Shown here: positions 45,140 to 55,194 of the stretch, one piece after another
Position numbering within the stretch: the stretch's first letter is position 1
How the letters are laid out: each line of letters begins with the position of its first letter
Source: Paracoccus contaminans
Lineage (GTDB): Bacteria; Pseudomonadota; Alphaproteobacteria; Rhodobacterales; Rhodobacteraceae
Direction of reading: 5' to 3'
DNA length: 64,000 nt
Assembly (NCBI RefSeq): GCF_002105555.1
Contig: NZ_CP020612.1
Coordinates: forward strand, 709,001 to 773,000
Translations under genes and position numbers: made by a program
Notes under the pieces: generated by a model
Database searches by the model: none
The model's input: the letters and a program-made list of their open reading frames with translations, nothing else
What the model was told of the DNA's origin: nothing

Positions 45140-46479
45140 ATGACCGACCCGCTGCGGATCGACCGCGCCCGCGCCCCTGGCGGGGACGAGGACATGGGCG
45201 ACGTGCTGGCCTCGATCCGCCGCCTGATCGCCCAGGATGATGGTCCCTCCGGGACAGCGGCCGCGCCCGCCGCGGATGGGACAGGCTTTCCCCGCCCGGC
45301 AGCCGGAATGGCTGCGCCCGCCCCTGCGTTCCGGGACGCGGCCGGGGGCGGGGCCGAACAGCCCGGACCCTTGCGTCTGGAACGCACGACTGGTGCGGAA
45401 TCTGCCGGGCTTGTCGCGTTTCCGTCTTTCGGCACCGCGCCCGCACGCCCCGCCTTTCTGCCATCCGGCACCCCCGTCACGCCGGCGGCGGCCTTGCAGA
45501 CGCCTGCCGCGCCCGCAGGGGTGCTGCCGCTGTCGCCTGCCGGCACGGCCGAACTGACCGCCTCGCTGGCCGAAGCGGTCGGGGCCGCTGCCGCACGCAT
45601 GGCCGAAACCGCCCGCCCCGCCGCCCCTGAGGAACATGCCATGCCCGACGATTCCGCCGAGCCGCCCTTCCGGCTGCGGCCCGATGCCCTGATCCCGGCC
45701 GCGCCCCCTGCCATGCATGCCGGCCCGGCTCAGGCGCTGTCGCCCCGGCCCTTAACCGCTCAGCCCCTCTCGCCGGTGTGGGGCGATGCTGGGGTCGAAG
45801 CAGCGGGCGACAACCCGGCCGAACCTGCGCCGCCCCCGTCCCTGGCAAGTGCAGGGGGGACAAGCGCCGGGGCTGCTGCTCAAAGCGCCGCACCCGCTGC
45901 TGCCCCCCCTGCCCCCTCTGGCTGGACCATGCATTGGGGGGCGCGCCATCCGATCCGGCCGGCGCAGCGGCTGGCGGCAGCACGGCCTTTGCCGGGGCCC
46001 CTGTCCTGCCTGCTGGCGAGGCAATCGGTGCCCGTGACGGCTACGCCAAAGCGCCCCCGGACCTGACAGCCCGCAGGGATGCCGCGTTCGGCGGCATGCC
46101 GGCCGCGGCTGAGCGCGCGGCCCCCTGGCCGGGCGCCGCGGCCACGCAGCCGGTGGAGATGCAAATGCCGGGCACGCAGCCGGCCCCGGCCCGCTCTGCC
46201 GCCGAGCCCAGGGCGGATATGCCCGTGCCGGCGGCCGGAACGCAGCACGCCGGCACCGCCCTTTCCCCGGCGGCCGCCCCAGGCACCACTCCCGCACCCT
46301 CGATGGCACAGCTTATGGAGCACCGCATGAATGCCCAACCCATCCGCGATCTCTTGCGAGAAGCGATCCGTGACGAGCTTCGCGGTGAAATCGGCCGGCA
46401 GCTTGACACCGACCTGCGCCGCCTGGTGCGCGAGGAACTCGCCTTGGCGCTGACCGAGGCGCTGGCCATGCCCGCCTGA
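45140..46479 (+). CDS. PopZ-like polar organising protein, DUF2497-type (frameshifted in this sequence)
   Basis: Frames 45140-45935 and 45942-46479 join if one G is added to the G6 run at 45936-45941, giving about 446 residues. The N terminus MGDVLASIRRLIAQDDG closely resembles the PopZ/DUF2497 opening helix. About 350 residues rich in Ala, Pro and Gly follow and look disordered. The end, IRDLLREAIRDELRGEIGRQ then LRRLVREELALALTEAL, is an amphipathic assembly region. The order PIMT-tolC-this gene matches tolC-DUF2497-valS of other alphaproteobacteria, as I recall it. PopZ forms polar condensates that anchor the origin. The long linker makes this a divergent member. Confidence 0.6.
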
Positions 46480-46528
46480 TCGAGTTCCGGCCCTTGCCCG
46501 AGCCGTTCCCCGCCCCCGCCCCCGAGGG

Positions 46529-47608
46529 TTACAGATAGTCCTCGGGATTGACGCTGTCGAAGCCGTTGCGGACCTCGAAATGCACAAGGCCGTTGTTGCG
46601 GGCGGTGCCGATGCTCTGGCCGCGCTTGACGCTGTCGCCCTTGGACACGGTCAGCTTGTCGACACCGGCATAGACGGTCATCAGCCCGCTGTCGTGGCGC
46701 ACGACGACGATCGGCACGCCATCGGTGTCGCGGGTGACGGCGGCAACCGTGCCGCTGGCCGCAGCCGACACGGCCGAGCCGGGCGGGGCCGAGATGTCGA
46801 TGCCCTCGTTCGTGCCCTTCTTGTAAGTCCGCACGATCGATCCATTGGCTGGCATGGCAAGCCGGCCGTTACCCGACGCCTTGGTGCGGGTCTTGCCCAG
46901 ATTGGGCACGTCGGATTTCGGGGCCGGAGCGGTCGCGGGCCTTGTCGTTTCAGAAGGCAGCGGCTCGGATGCCGAAGGCGGCTGGGGTGTCGGCGATCCG
47001 GCGCCCGGGGCCGTGACCCTGGTGACGGGATCGGCAGAGCCTCCGGCCGGGATCGCCAGGCGTTGGCCAACGCGGATGCTCATCGTCTCGGGCAGGTTGT
47101 TGGCGCGCGCCAGATCCTGGATCGACACGCCATATTTGCGCGCGACCGACCAGGCCGTCTCGCCCGTGGCGACGGTATGGGTGCGCCCCGCCCCGGCCTG
47201 GGGCGCATCCTGCGGCGCCCTGGCTGGGGCGCCCGGCCCGGACCCGGCGCGCGCAGGCGCCGCGGTCGAGCCGGCAGCCTTGGCCGTGCCGCCCGATTTC
47301 GGAATCGCAGGTTGCGCCACCCCCTGCCCGGCAAAGGGATCAACCACCTGCGGCTTGGCGCCTGCGCCTGCGGCGGCCCCGGTGCGGCTTGCAGCCCCCC
47401 CTCCGCTTGTGCCCGCCTGCCCCAGCGGCCACTGGATCACCGGCATGGACAGGCGCGGCACGACCAGGCCCGTTCCGCCGCCGGGGGCGCCCTGGCCGGT
47501 TCCGCCGGGGGCCGTGCAGCCCGCCACCGCCAGAGCCAGCGCCGCTGCGCCCGCGCCTGCGCGCCTCAGCGGACCGCAATCGCGATGCGTGAAACCCCTG
47601 GTGACCAT
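46529..47608 (-). CDS. LysM-M23 peptidoglycan-binding lipoprotein (NlpD-like)
   Basis: A 359-residue lipoprotein: LALAVAGCTAPGG is the lipobox. After a Pro/Ala/Gly-rich spacer comes a LysM domain (HTVATGETAWSVARKYGVSI, ARANNLPETMSIRVGQRLAI) and then an M23 domain (GSIVRTYKKGTNEGIDISAP, GTVAAVTRDTDG, GLVHFEVRNGFDSVNP). The metal-binding residues of active M23 peptidases are not complete (DIS in place of HxxxD), so it is probably an amidase activator of the NlpD/EnvC kind. It follows surE and pcm, the same order as the classical surE-pcm-nlpD cluster. Confidence 0.9.
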   Translation of the reverse strand: MVTRGFTHRDCGPLRRAGAGAAALALAVAGCTAPGGTGQGAPGGGTGLVVPRLSMPVIQWPLGQAGTSGGGAASRTGAAAGAGAKPQVVDPFAGQGVAQPAIPKSGGTAKAAGSTAAPARAGSGPGAPARAPQDAPQAGAGRTHTVATGETAWSVARKYGVSIQDLARANNLPETMSIRVGQRLAIPAGGSADPVTRVTAPGAGSPTPQPPSASEPLPSETTRPATAPAPKSDVPNLGKTRTKASGNGRLAMPANGSIVRTYKKGTNEGIDISAPPGSAVSAAASGTVAAVTRDTDGVPIVVVRHDSGLMTVYAGVDKLTVSKGDSVKRGQSIGTARNNGLVHFEVRNGFDSVNPEDYL

Positions 47609-47642
47609 CTGCCCGTCCTCATCGTCTGTGGTGTTGCGGGGG

Positions 47643-48335
47643 TCATGTCTGTCCCAACCCCTCGACCAGCGGCACGAACCGCACCTGCCGCATCTCATCA
47701 TAGGCATAGCCCGTTTCGGTGCGGGTGACGCGGATCAGGGTCTGCACCGCGTCCGACTGCCCCACCGGCACGACCATGATACCGCCGACCTTCAGCTGCG
47801 ACAATAACGGCCCCGGCGGGTCTTCGGCTGCCGCGGTCACCATGATGCGATCAAAGGGCGCCTGTTCGGGCAGCCCGAAGGAGCCGTCCGCCACCCGCGC
47901 CGTGATGTTGGTCAGGCCCAGCTGCCGGAACAGCTGCTCGGCTTCGGCCACGAGACGGCGGTGACGGTCAACCGTCATGACCCGCCGGCAAAGCACCGAC
48001 AGCACCGCCGCCTGATAGCCCGATCCGGTCCCGATCTCGAGCACCATGTCACGCGGACCGGGGTTCAGCGCCTGCGTCATCAGCCCCACGACCGAAGGCT
48101 GGCTGATCGTCTGCCCGCAGGCGATCGGCAGGGGCGTATCCTCATAGGCGCGATCCTCGAAATGGCCGCGCACGAAGGCGCCGCGGTCGATCCGCTCCAT
48201 CGCGGCAAGCACGCGCGGATCGGTCACCCCGCGCGAGCGAAGCTGGAACAGGAACCGCATCTGCCGCTCGGCCGGTTCATCGCCGCACCCGCCCGACGGC
48301 ACATCCTGTTCCCCATGGCCGCCTGCGGAACGCAT
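47643..48335 (-). CDS. pcm: protein-L-isoaspartate O-methyltransferase
   Basis: A 230-residue repair methyltransferase. [40 protein letters not shown] and [20 protein letters not shown] are canonical PIMT motifs. The ATG at 48335 lies five bases after the surE stop; upstream frame extensions are antisense to surE. It methylates damaged aspartyl residues to start repair. Confidence 0.95.
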   Translation of the reverse strand: MRSAGGHGEQDVPSGGCGDEPAERQMRFLFQLRSRGVTDPRVLAAMERIDRGAFVRGHFEDRAYEDTPLPIACGQTISQPSVVGLMTQALNPGPRDMVLEIGTGSGYQAAVLSVLCRRVMTVDRHRRLVAEAEQLFRQLGLTNITARVADGSFGLPEQAPFDRIMVTAAAEDPPGPLLSQLKVGGIMVVPVGQSDAVQTLIRVTRTETGYAYDEMRQVRFVPLVEGLGQT

Positions 48336-48340
48336 CGCCC

Positions 48341-49135
48341 TCAGCCCTCGTCGAGCAGGACGGCAAGACGCCGTGTCGTTGCCGCGCAGGTCAGGTCGGG
48401 CCGCATCGGCGTGACGGCCGCATAGCCCGCCATCAGCGCCTCGACATCGCTGCCGGGCGCGGCCTGCGCATCCTGCGCCCCGCCCGTCACCCACAGGAAG
48501 CGACGCCCGTTGGGCGCGACATAGGGATGCGCGCCAAAGCGGACGCCGGCGCGGCGGCCCTGCGGCGCCACGCGCAGCCCGCGCACCCCGTCCGCACCCA
48601 CGGGCGGAAAGTTCACGTTGTAGAACAGCGCATGGCCGTCGTCCCCCGCCCAATCGGCGCGGTCCAGCAGGGCGCGGATGATGCGCGGCCCCCAGGCGCG
48701 CGCGGCCTCGAACGGGTCGGCCAGCCCGGCCGTCCGCGGGCCGAGATACTGTGACAGCGCAATCGCGGGAATGCCCTGCAGCGCGCCCTCCATCGCGCCG
48801 CCGATCGTGCCCGAATACATCACGTTCTCGCCCGCATTGTTGCCGCGGTTCACGCCCGACAGGATCAGCGCCGGGGGTGATGAAGCCATGATGTCGCCCA
48901 GCGCCGCCAGCACGCAATCGGCCGGGCTGCCCTCGGCCGCCCAGCGGCGGGGGGCCAGCTCGGCGATCAGCGTGGGCTGGGTATAGCTGATGCAATGGCC
49001 CACCCCCGACTGCTCGAAGGCCGGCGCGACCGTCCAGACCTCGCCGTCGGGGCCGGCGATCTCGGCCGCGATGGCGGCCAGCGCCTCGAGGCCCGGAGCA
49101 TTGATCCCGTCGTCGTTTGTGATGAGTATGCGCAT
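48341..49135 (-). CDS. surE: 5'/3'-nucleotidase SurE
   Basis: A 264-residue metal-dependent phosphatase. [20 protein letters not shown] contains the metal-binding Asp pair, [19 protein letters not shown] the Ser, and [20 protein letters not shown] the Asn. It is the first gene of surE-pcm-nlpD, a stationary-phase maintenance cluster in many Proteobacteria. Confidence 0.97.
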   Translation of the reverse strand: MRILITNDDGINAPGLEALAAIAAEIAGPDGEVWTVAPAFEQSGVGHCISYTQPTLIAELAPRRWAAEGSPADCVLAALGDIMASSPPALILSGVNRGNNAGENVMYSGTIGGAMEGALQGIPAIALSQYLGPRTAGLADPFEAARAWGPRIIRALLDRADWAGDDGHALFYNVNFPPVGADGVRGLRVAPQGRRAGVRFGAHPYVAPNGRRFLWVTGGAQDAQAAPGSDVEALMAGYAAVTPMRPDLTCAATTRRLAVLLDEG

Positions 49136-49255
49136 GACTGTCCCGGCCGGTTCCGCCCCTTGATTAGCGCCCCCAAGCGGTCGTGCGCAAGCAAAGGCGA
49201 ATCAGGGTTTGACCGCGGCGCCGGCGGGCGGCAGGATGCGGCAAACCGGGCAGCC

Positions 49256-50173
49256 ATGCAGATTTTCCTTCCCATCGCCGAAGTGTCGGTCAACGCCCTC
49301 ACGCTGATCGGCCTCGGCGCGATCGTCGGGCTGATGAGCGGGCTGTTCGGCGTGGGCGGCGGGTTTCTCATCACGCCGCTGCTGTTCTTCATCGGCATCC
49401 CGCCCGCGATCGCGGTGGCCACGGGGGCAAACCAGGTGGTCGCGTCGTCCTTTTCGGGCGTTCTGGCGCATCTACGGCGCGGAACCGTCGATATCCGCAT
49501 GGGGGTCGTGCTGCTGGTGGGGGGCATCGCCGGCTCGGGCCTGGGCGTTCTGGTGTTCAACCTGCTTGCGCGAATCGGCCAGATCGACCTGGTGGTGCAG
49601 CTTTGCTATGTGGTGTTCCTGGGGCTGATCGGCCTGACGATGCTGCGCGAAAGCCTGTCGGCCCTGCTTGCGGCGCGCCGATCCAGCGGGGTGCGGCGGC
49701 GGCTGCACCAGCGCAGCTGGGTCCATCGCCTGCCATGGAAGGCCCGTTTCCGCGCCTCGGGTCTTTACATCAGCGTGATCCCGCCGCTGCTGGTTGGGCT
49801 GGCGGTCGGGGTGCTGGCGGCGATCATGGGGGTGGGGGGCGGCTTCATCATGGTGCCGGCGATGATCTATCTGCTGGGGATGCCGACCAAGGTCGTGATC
49901 GGCACCTCGCTGTTCCAGATCGCGGCGGTCAGCGCCTTCACCACGCTGATGCATGCGGTCAGTTCGAATACCGTGGATATCATGCTGGCGCTGCTGCTGA
50001 TCCTGGGCGGGGTGGTGGGGGCGCAGATCGGCACCGTGCTGGGCGCGCGGCTGCGGGCCGAACAGCTGCGGGTGCTGCTGGCGCTGCTGGTGCTGGTGGT
50101 CTGCGGGCGGCTGGCATTCGATCTGGTGCTGCCGCCGGCCGAGCTGTTCTCGATCGCACCCGTCCGGCCATGA
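49256..50173 (+). CDS. TauE/SafE (TSUP) family sulfite/anion exporter
   Basis: A 305-residue membrane protein with about eight helices in two halves. Each half has the TSUP Gly motif: GLFGVGGGFLITPLLFFIGI and IMGVGGGFIMVPAMIYLLGM. Members export sulfite, sulfoacetate or related anions. The stop overlaps the next ATG (ATGA), coupling it to a TIGR02186-type protein, a pairing common in Rhodobacteraceae. Sulfate or sulfite handling after sulfatase action is conceivable, but the loci are 36 kb apart. Confidence 0.9.
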   Translation: MQIFLPIAEVSVNALTLIGLGAIVGLMSGLFGVGGGFLITPLLFFIGIPPAIAVATGANQVVASSFSGVLAHLRRGTVDIRMGVVLLVGGIAGSGLGVLVFNLLARIGQIDLVVQLCYVVFLGLIGLTMLRESLSALLAARRSSGVRRRLHQRSWVHRLPWKARFRASGLYISVIPPLLVGLAVGVLAAIMGVGGGFIMVPAMIYLLGMPTKVVIGTSLFQIAAVSAFTTLMHAVSSNTVDIMLALLLILGGVVGAQIGTVLGARLRAEQLRVLLALLVLVVCGRLAFDLVLPPAELFSIAPVRP

Positions 50174-51003
50174 GGCGCTGGCTGGCCCTTGCCGCGGCGC
50201 TGCTGCTGCCGGTGCTGGCCATGGCGCAGGATGCGCCGGCCCGGCAGGCGCCGGCTGTCCCGCTTGCGACGGCGGCCCCGCCCGCCGCGCCGGCCGAGCG
50301 CATCGTCACCGGCCTGTCGCAAGACGCGGTGTCGATCAACACCAGCTTCACCGGGTCAGACATCCTGATCTATGGCGCGATCCGCCGCGATGCCCCGCCC
50401 GAAACCGGGCGCCCGCTGGGCATCATCGTGACGGTGGAAGGCCCCGCCCAGCAGGTCGCCGTGCGCCGCAAGGAGCGGGTGGGCGGCATCTGGATCAACA
50501 CCCGCACGGTGCGGATCGGGGCCGCACCCGATTTCTATGCCGTGGCGACCAGCGGGCGATTGCCGCTGATGCTCGAACGGGACGAGGATGTGCGCCACCG
50601 CATATCGCCCGCGCTGGCCATCCGGGCGCTGTCGGGCATGACCGCGGCCGAGGATGCGACGCCGTTCACCGCCGCGCTGCTGGCGCTGCGCACGCAGGCG
50701 GGGCGCTATCGGGTGGACGAGGGCGCGGTCAAGATCACCGACGGCATCCTGTTCGAGGCCGATGTGCGGATGCCCTCGAACCTGGTCGAGGGGGATTACC
50801 GCGCCCGCATCTTTCTTGTCCGCGACGGCAAGGTGATCGACAGCAACCAAGCCCCGATCCGGGTGCGCAAGGTCGGGCTGGAACGCTGGGTCTATCGGCT
50901 CAGCCTCGAACGGCCCTTCTGGTATGGGCTGCTGTCGCTGGCGCTGGCGGTCGCGGCGGGCTGGGGCGCCTCGGCGGGGTTCCGCGCGCTGCGGCGAGGA
51001 TAG
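50170..51003 (+). CDS. TIGR02186 family membrane-anchored periplasmic protein
   Basis: A 277-residue protein with a signal peptide ending LPVLAMA-QD, a beta-rich periplasmic domain ([40 protein letters not shown]) and one C-terminal membrane helix ([17 protein letters not shown]). I recognise it as the conserved partner of TauE/SafE proteins. Its biochemical role is unknown. It is translationally coupled to the transporter. Confidence 0.85.
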   Translation: MRRWLALAAALLLPVLAMAQDAPARQAPAVPLATAAPPAAPAERIVTGLSQDAVSINTSFTGSDILIYGAIRRDAPPETGRPLGIIVTVEGPAQQVAVRRKERVGGIWINTRTVRIGAAPDFYAVATSGRLPLMLERDEDVRHRISPALAIRALSGMTAAEDATPFTAALLALRTQAGRYRVDEGAVKITDGILFEADVRMPSNLVEGDYRARIFLVRDGKVIDSNQAPIRVRKVGLERWVYRLSLERPFWYGLLSLALAVAAGWGASAGFRALRRG

Positions 51004-51079
51004 GCGCGCTCACCCGATCGTGCGGGCACTGACGGGCCGGCCCGCGCGTTGTCCTTTCGTCAATGAACGGAGCCTTGCC

Positions 51080-51553
51080 ATGACCCGTGCCCTTCCCCGC
51101 GTCCTGATCGCCTGCGCCGCGGGCCTGCTGGCCCTGCCGGCCGCGGCCCAGAACGCGCCCGCGCCAAACCCCGTCGCCGCAGCCAGCGCCTCCGCCCCTG
51201 CGGCAAAGCCCGCCACCGCCAATGACGCATTCGCCGCCGCGATGGAGAGGATGCACAAGGGCATGATGGTCGCGCCCACCGGGAATGCCGATGTCGATTT
51301 CGTGCGCGGCATGATTCCCCACCATCAGGGCGCCGTGGACATGGCCCGGATCGAGCTTGAATACGGCAAGGATCCCGAGCTGCGCCGCCTGGCCGAGACA
51401 ATCATCAAGGCCCAGGAACAGGAGATCGCGCATATGCAGGCATGGCTCGACCGCCATGCGCCCGATGCCGGGGGCGCCGATGCCGCAGGGATGAAAGCGA
51501 TGCCCGCGCACCCGGCGGCGGGCGCTGCGCCCCAGCCCCGCCCAGCGAACTGA
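51080..51553 (+). CDS. DUF305 family copper-binding-like periplasmic protein
   Basis: A 157-residue secreted protein with a signal ending [29 protein letters not shown] is the DUF305 metal motif (HHxxAVxM), and [15 protein letters not shown] adds a second Met/His site. A Met/His-poor, Ala/Pro-rich tail follows. Such proteins often bind copper in the periplasm. It is 76 bases after the TIGR02186 gene, so cotranscription is possible. Confidence 0.87.
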   Translation: MTRALPRVLIACAAGLLALPAAAQNAPAPNPVAAASASAPAAKPATANDAFAAAMERMHKGMMVAPTGNADVDFVRGMIPHHQGAVDMARIELEYGKDPELRRLAETIIKAQEQEIAHMQAWLDRHAPDAGGADAAGMKAMPAHPAAGAAPQPRPAN

Positions 51554-51556
51554 GCC

Positions 51557-52732
51557 TCAGCCCGCGGCGCTGCGGCAGGCGATCTCGGCGGCAGCGGCGG
51601 CAACGCCGCCGCCCCCATGCGGCAGGCCCAGCGCGGTCATCCCCGCCTCGATCACCGCCAGCGTGCCCAGATGGGCATGGGCCGAAAGATGGCCCATATG
51701 CGCGATGCGCATCGCGTCATCGGGTTCGGCCGCGCCCAGCCCGACCCCCAGTGTAAGCCCGGCATTGCGCGCCGTCCATTCACGCAGCCGCGCCGCGCCG
51801 GGCAGCGCGACGGCGGTGACGGAACGCGCCCTTGCGCCCTGATCCGCCACCTGCGCGCGCATCGCCCCGCCTTGCCCCCAAGCCTCCAGCGCCGCCCATG
51901 TGGCCGCGGCCAGCCCTTCGTGGCGTGCCCAGGCGGCCTCAAGCCCCTCGCCCTTGAGCAGCATGTCAAGCGCCTCGGCCAGGCCATAGAGATGCTGGAC
52001 CGGCGGGGTGCCGCCCCAGAACTGCCACAGCTCGGACGCAGTGATGCGGGGCCGCCAGTCCCAATAGGGGGTCGCCGCCCCGCGCCCTGCCGCGACTTTG
52101 TCCGAAAACCAGACAAGGCCCAGGCCGGGCGGGACCATCAGCCCCTTCTGGCTGGCTGAAACCAGAACATCCACGCCCCATTCGTCCATCCGCATCGGCT
52201 CGCATCCCAGCGAGGCGATGGCGTCCACCGCCAGCGCCGCCGGGTGATCGCCCATCGCGGCGCGGATCGCGGGAATGTCGGCGCGCACGGAACTGGCCGT
52301 GTCAACCTGGCAGACAAGCACCGCGCGGATGCGCCCCTCGCGGTCCGCGGCCAGCCGGTCGGCCAGATGCTGCGGATCAGGGGCGGCAAAGGGGGCGGAC
52401 TCGATCGTCTCGACCTCGACCCCGATCCCTCGGGCGGCGGCGGCCCAGCCGCGGCCGAAATGCCCGCTGACCAGCACAAGCGCCCGGTCGCCGGGTGCGA
52501 ACAGGTTGATATTCGCGGCCTCCCACGCGGCATGGCCGTTGCCGATATAGGGGGCGACATGGTGGCGCGTGCCGGCAAGGCGGCGCAGGCCGGCCATGAC
52601 CCGCAGGTTCAGTTCGGCCAACTCGGCCCCATAGATGTCGGGCGATGGCCGGTGCATCGCCCGCAGCACCCGGTCAGGGACCGGCGAGGGGCCGGGAATG
52701 GCAAGCATGGGGTGGCCGGCGGCAAAGCTCAT
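51557..52732 (-). CDS. class V aminotransferase (serine-glyoxylate aminotransferase-like)
   Basis: A 391-residue PLP enzyme. IPGPSPVPDRVLRAMHRPSP is the family start, and LVSASQKGLMVPPGLGLVWF contains the PLP Lys. TPPVQHLYGLAEALDMLLKG resembles alanine/serine-glyoxylate aminotransferases. Its exact amino donor is not determined. It runs in the same direction as the ruvB side, and a thioesterase remnant lies between them. Confidence 0.87.
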   Translation of the reverse strand: MSFAAGHPMLAIPGPSPVPDRVLRAMHRPSPDIYGAELAELNLRVMAGLRRLAGTRHHVAPYIGNGHAAWEAANINLFAPGDRALVLVSGHFGRGWAAAARGIGVEVETIESAPFAAPDPQHLADRLAADREGRIRAVLVCQVDTASSVRADIPAIRAAMGDHPAALAVDAIASLGCEPMRMDEWGVDVLVSASQKGLMVPPGLGLVWFSDKVAAGRGAATPYWDWRPRITASELWQFWGGTPPVQHLYGLAEALDMLLKGEGLEAAWARHEGLAAATWAALEAWGQGGAMRAQVADQGARARSVTAVALPGAARLREWTARNAGLTLGVGLGAAEPDDAMRIAHMGHLSAHAHLGTLAVIEAGMTALGLPHGGGGVAAAAAEIACRSAAG

Positions 52733-52839
52733 CAGGGATCCTGTGGGGCAAGGAGTGCCCCCTGTGCTATGCCGCCCGGCCGGCTCCGTCCAGCCCGGCG
52801 CGCCCCTGCCCGGGCACAGGCGCAGGCGCGCGATCAGCG

Positions 52840-52955
52840 CCTTGCCGGGCGATGGTGACGCGCCCCTCGGCGGCCTCCTCCATCGTGGCGCCCAGCGTCT
52901 GCATCATCGTCTGGCGCGCGAAACTGGCGCGCAGGCGGCTTTCCACGTCATTCAT
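52840..52955 (-). pseudogene. truncated PaaI-type thioesterase N terminus
   Basis: [20 protein letters not shown] followed by LGATMEEAAEGRVTIA matches the first 36 residues of PaaI/YbgC-like hotdog thioesterases. The frame then continues as unrelated low-complexity sequence to a stop at 52767. The HGG(V/I) catalytic part is absent. The start overlaps the ruvB stop by eight bases, so an intact gene was probably once the operon partner of ruvB. The aminotransferase start lies about 110 bases downstream. Confidence 0.55.
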
Positions 52956-53976
52956 CGAACAATCCCGCCTGTGCCACCTTCGGGATGTCCAGCCCCAGAT
53001 GCCGCCAGCCGATCTGGCCCAGCATGCGGCCGCGCGGGGTGCGCTGGATCAAGCCCTGTTGCAGCAGATAGGGCTCGATCACCTCCTCGATGGCATCCCG
53101 GCTTTCCGACAGCGCGGCGGAAAGCGTTTCCACCCCGACCGGGCCACCGCCGTAATGCTCGGCCATCAGCGTCAGATAGCGCCGGTCGGCGCTGTCCAGC
53201 CCCAGATCGTCCACGCCCAGCCGGGTCAGCGCCATGTCGGCCAGATCGCGGGTCAGCCGCCCGTCGCCCTCGACCAGCGCGAAATCGACCACACGGCGCA
53301 GCAGGCGTCCGGCGATGCGGGGCGTGCCGCGGGCGCGGCGGGCGATCTCGCGGGTGCCCTCGGGCTCGGACCTGATGCCCATCAGCCTGGCGCCGCGGGT
53401 GACGATCTGGTCCAGTTCCTCGGTCGTATAGAACTGCAGCCGTGTCGGGATGCCGAAACGGTCGCGCAGCGGCGTCGTCAGCAGGCCAAGACGGGTCGTC
53501 GCCCCGACCAGGGTGAAGGGCTGCAATTCGATCCGCACCGTCCGCGCCGCCGGCCCCTCGCCGATCACGAGGTCCAGCTCGAAATCCTCCATCGCGGGAT
53601 AAAGGATCTCCTCGACCGCCGGGTTCATGCGGTGGATCTCGTCGATGAACAGCACGTCGCGGGCATCGAGATTGGTCAGGATCGCCGCCAGATCGCCCGG
53701 CCGCGCCAGCACCGGGCCAGAGGTCATCTTGAAATTGACGCCCAGCTCGCGCGCCATGATCTGCGCCAGCGTCGTCTTGCCAAGGCCGGGGGGGCCGTGG
53801 AACAGCGTATGATCCATCGCCTGCCCGCGCATCCGCGCGCTGTCGATGAAGACGCGCAGGTTGGCGCGCGCCTCGGCCTGGCCGATGAATTCCTCAAGCC
53901 GCTGGGGCCGCAAGGCGCGGTCCTCGGCGTCACCCTCCATCGGTTCGGGGCGCAGGGTGGGGTCGGGCTGGGTCAT
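52948..53976 (-). CDS. ruvB: Holliday junction branch migration helicase RuvB
   Basis: A 342-residue AAA+ motor. [20 protein letters not shown] is Walker [20 protein letters not shown]alker [20 protein letters not shown] contains sensor 1 and the Arg finger, and [18 protein letters not shown] is in the DNA-binding winged helix domain. It works with RuvA and RuvC. Here it is separated from ruvA by 540 bases of apparently non-coding DNA, instead of following it closely. Confidence 0.98.
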   Translation of the reverse strand: MTQPDPTLRPEPMEGDAEDRALRPQRLEEFIGQAEARANLRVFIDSARMRGQAMDHTLFHGPPGLGKTTLAQIMARELGVNFKMTSGPVLARPGDLAAILTNLDARDVLFIDEIHRMNPAVEEILYPAMEDFELDLVIGEGPAARTVRIELQPFTLVGATTRLGLLTTPLRDRFGIPTRLQFYTTEELDQIVTRGARLMGIRSEPEGTREIARRARGTPRIAGRLLRRVVDFALVEGDGRLTRDLADMALTRLGVDDLGLDSADRRYLTLMAEHYGGGPVGVETLSAALSESRDAIEEVIEPYLLQQGLIQRTPRGRMLGQIGWRHLGLDIPKVAQAGLFDE

Positions 53977-54516
53977 GAGGCCAGCTTAGCGGCGCCGCCC
54001 GGCGCCGGCCAGAGGGGCTTGACGTGAGGCAGGCTCAAACAAAATGCCCTTTTGAATCAGAAAAATAGCAGGGTCAGCCGCGACATCCCGCGCCATGACT
54101 GACAGGCGGTGCACCTGCCGGGCGCCCTGCGCGACGGGCAGGCGGATGGGTCTGCCAGCGGGATGGAAGGGCCGCAGTTCCTGGTAGTGCTGCGGGCCAA
54201 CGGCTTGAGATGCATAGCCGTGCCGGGCTGAGCCTCGGCCCGGCAGGGCAGGACATCGCCAAGGTGCTGATCCGGTTGGCGATACATGCCGGTTTTCCGC
54301 GCGCCCTGGACGGGCTGGCGGCAAGGGCCGGCCTTGCGGCGCAGGATGAGGCGGGCGGGGCCCGCATGGCGGTGTGCATGATCCGCTACAGGCAAAGGGC
54401 GCTGCCCGGCCGAACGGGGCGCTGCGCCAACCCCTTGGCCCCTGCGGATGCTGTCCGGCTCAGTGCGGGGCGTCCTGGCCTGCGGCTTTGCCCGCCGGCC
54501 GGGATGCGGGGCGCCC
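53977..54516. other. spacer between ruvA and ruvB with eroded coding-like pieces
   Basis: On the plus strand at 54249-54359 a short frame reads IAKVLIRLAIHAGFPRALDG, which resembles the C-terminal helix of carboxymuconolactone decarboxylase-type proteins. On the minus strand, 54190-54010 reads YQELRPFHPAGRPIRLPVAQ and VMARDVAADPAIFLIQKGIL, which looks protein-like, but I do not recognise it. Neither piece has a start signal or full domain. A short AT-richer patch occurs at 54035-54068. The stretch looks like inserted and decayed DNA within ruvCAB. Confidence 0.35.
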
Positions 54517-55194
54517 TCACTCCTTGGGGGCGAGTGCGCGCAGCGCCGCGCGGATCAGCGCGGGCGTCGGCGCCTCGGGCTCGCGCGCCGCGGCCTCGGC
54601 GACCGCCCCGGCCGCCTCGGAGGGGCCATAACCAAGATTGGTCAGCGCCGACAGCGCCTCGGCCGAGGCCGCCGCCGATCCGGGGTTCCGGCGGACACCG
54701 GGGGGCGGGGAGGGCATGGGCGCGGCGGGGCTGTCCGCCTCGATCACCGGCGCGCCCGCATCCACCGTCAGATCGCCCCCCATCGCCATGATCGTGGGCG
54801 CCTTGTCCTTCAGCTCCATCACCACGCGCTGCGCCAGTTTCGGGCCGATGCCGGGCGCCTTGCGCACCGCCGACCAGTCGCCCAGCGCGATGGCGCGCCC
54901 CACCCCCTCGGCCCCCAGCGTTCCCAGGATCGCCAGCGAGGCTTTCGCCCCGATCCCCTGCACGGATGTCAGCAGCCGGTGCCATTCCTTTTCCAGCAGG
55001 CTGGGAAAGCCGAACAGCTGCAGCAGATCCTCGCGCACCAGCAGGTCGGTATACAGCGCCGCCGCCTGCCCCACCGGCGGAAGGCTGGCGGCGGTCCGCT
55101 CGCTCACATGGACGATATAGCCCACGCCCCGCACGTCGATCAGGACATGGTCGGCGGCGCGGTGCAGGATGATCCCAGCGATGCGGCCGATCAC
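54517..55194 (-). CDS. ruvA: Holliday junction branch migration protein RuvA
   Basis: A 225-residue protein starting with GTG at 55194, overlapping the ruvC stop (GTGA). [20 protein letters not shown] is the OB domain; [18 protein letters not shown] and [18 protein letters not shown] are the two helix-hairpin-helix motifs that hold junction DNA. The C-terminal domain ends [10 protein letters not shown] and contacts RuvB. Confidence 0.96.
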   Translation of the reverse strand: MIGRIAGIILHRAADHVLIDVRGVGYIVHVSERTAASLPPVGQAAALYTDLLVREDLLQLFGFPSLLEKEWHRLLTSVQGIGAKASLAILGTLGAEGVGRAIALGDWSAVRKAPGIGPKLAQRVVMELKDKAPTIMAMGGDLTVDAGAPVIEADSPAAPMPSPPPGVRRNPGSAAASAEALSALTNLGYGPSEAAGAVAEAAAREPEAPTPALIRAALRALAPKE

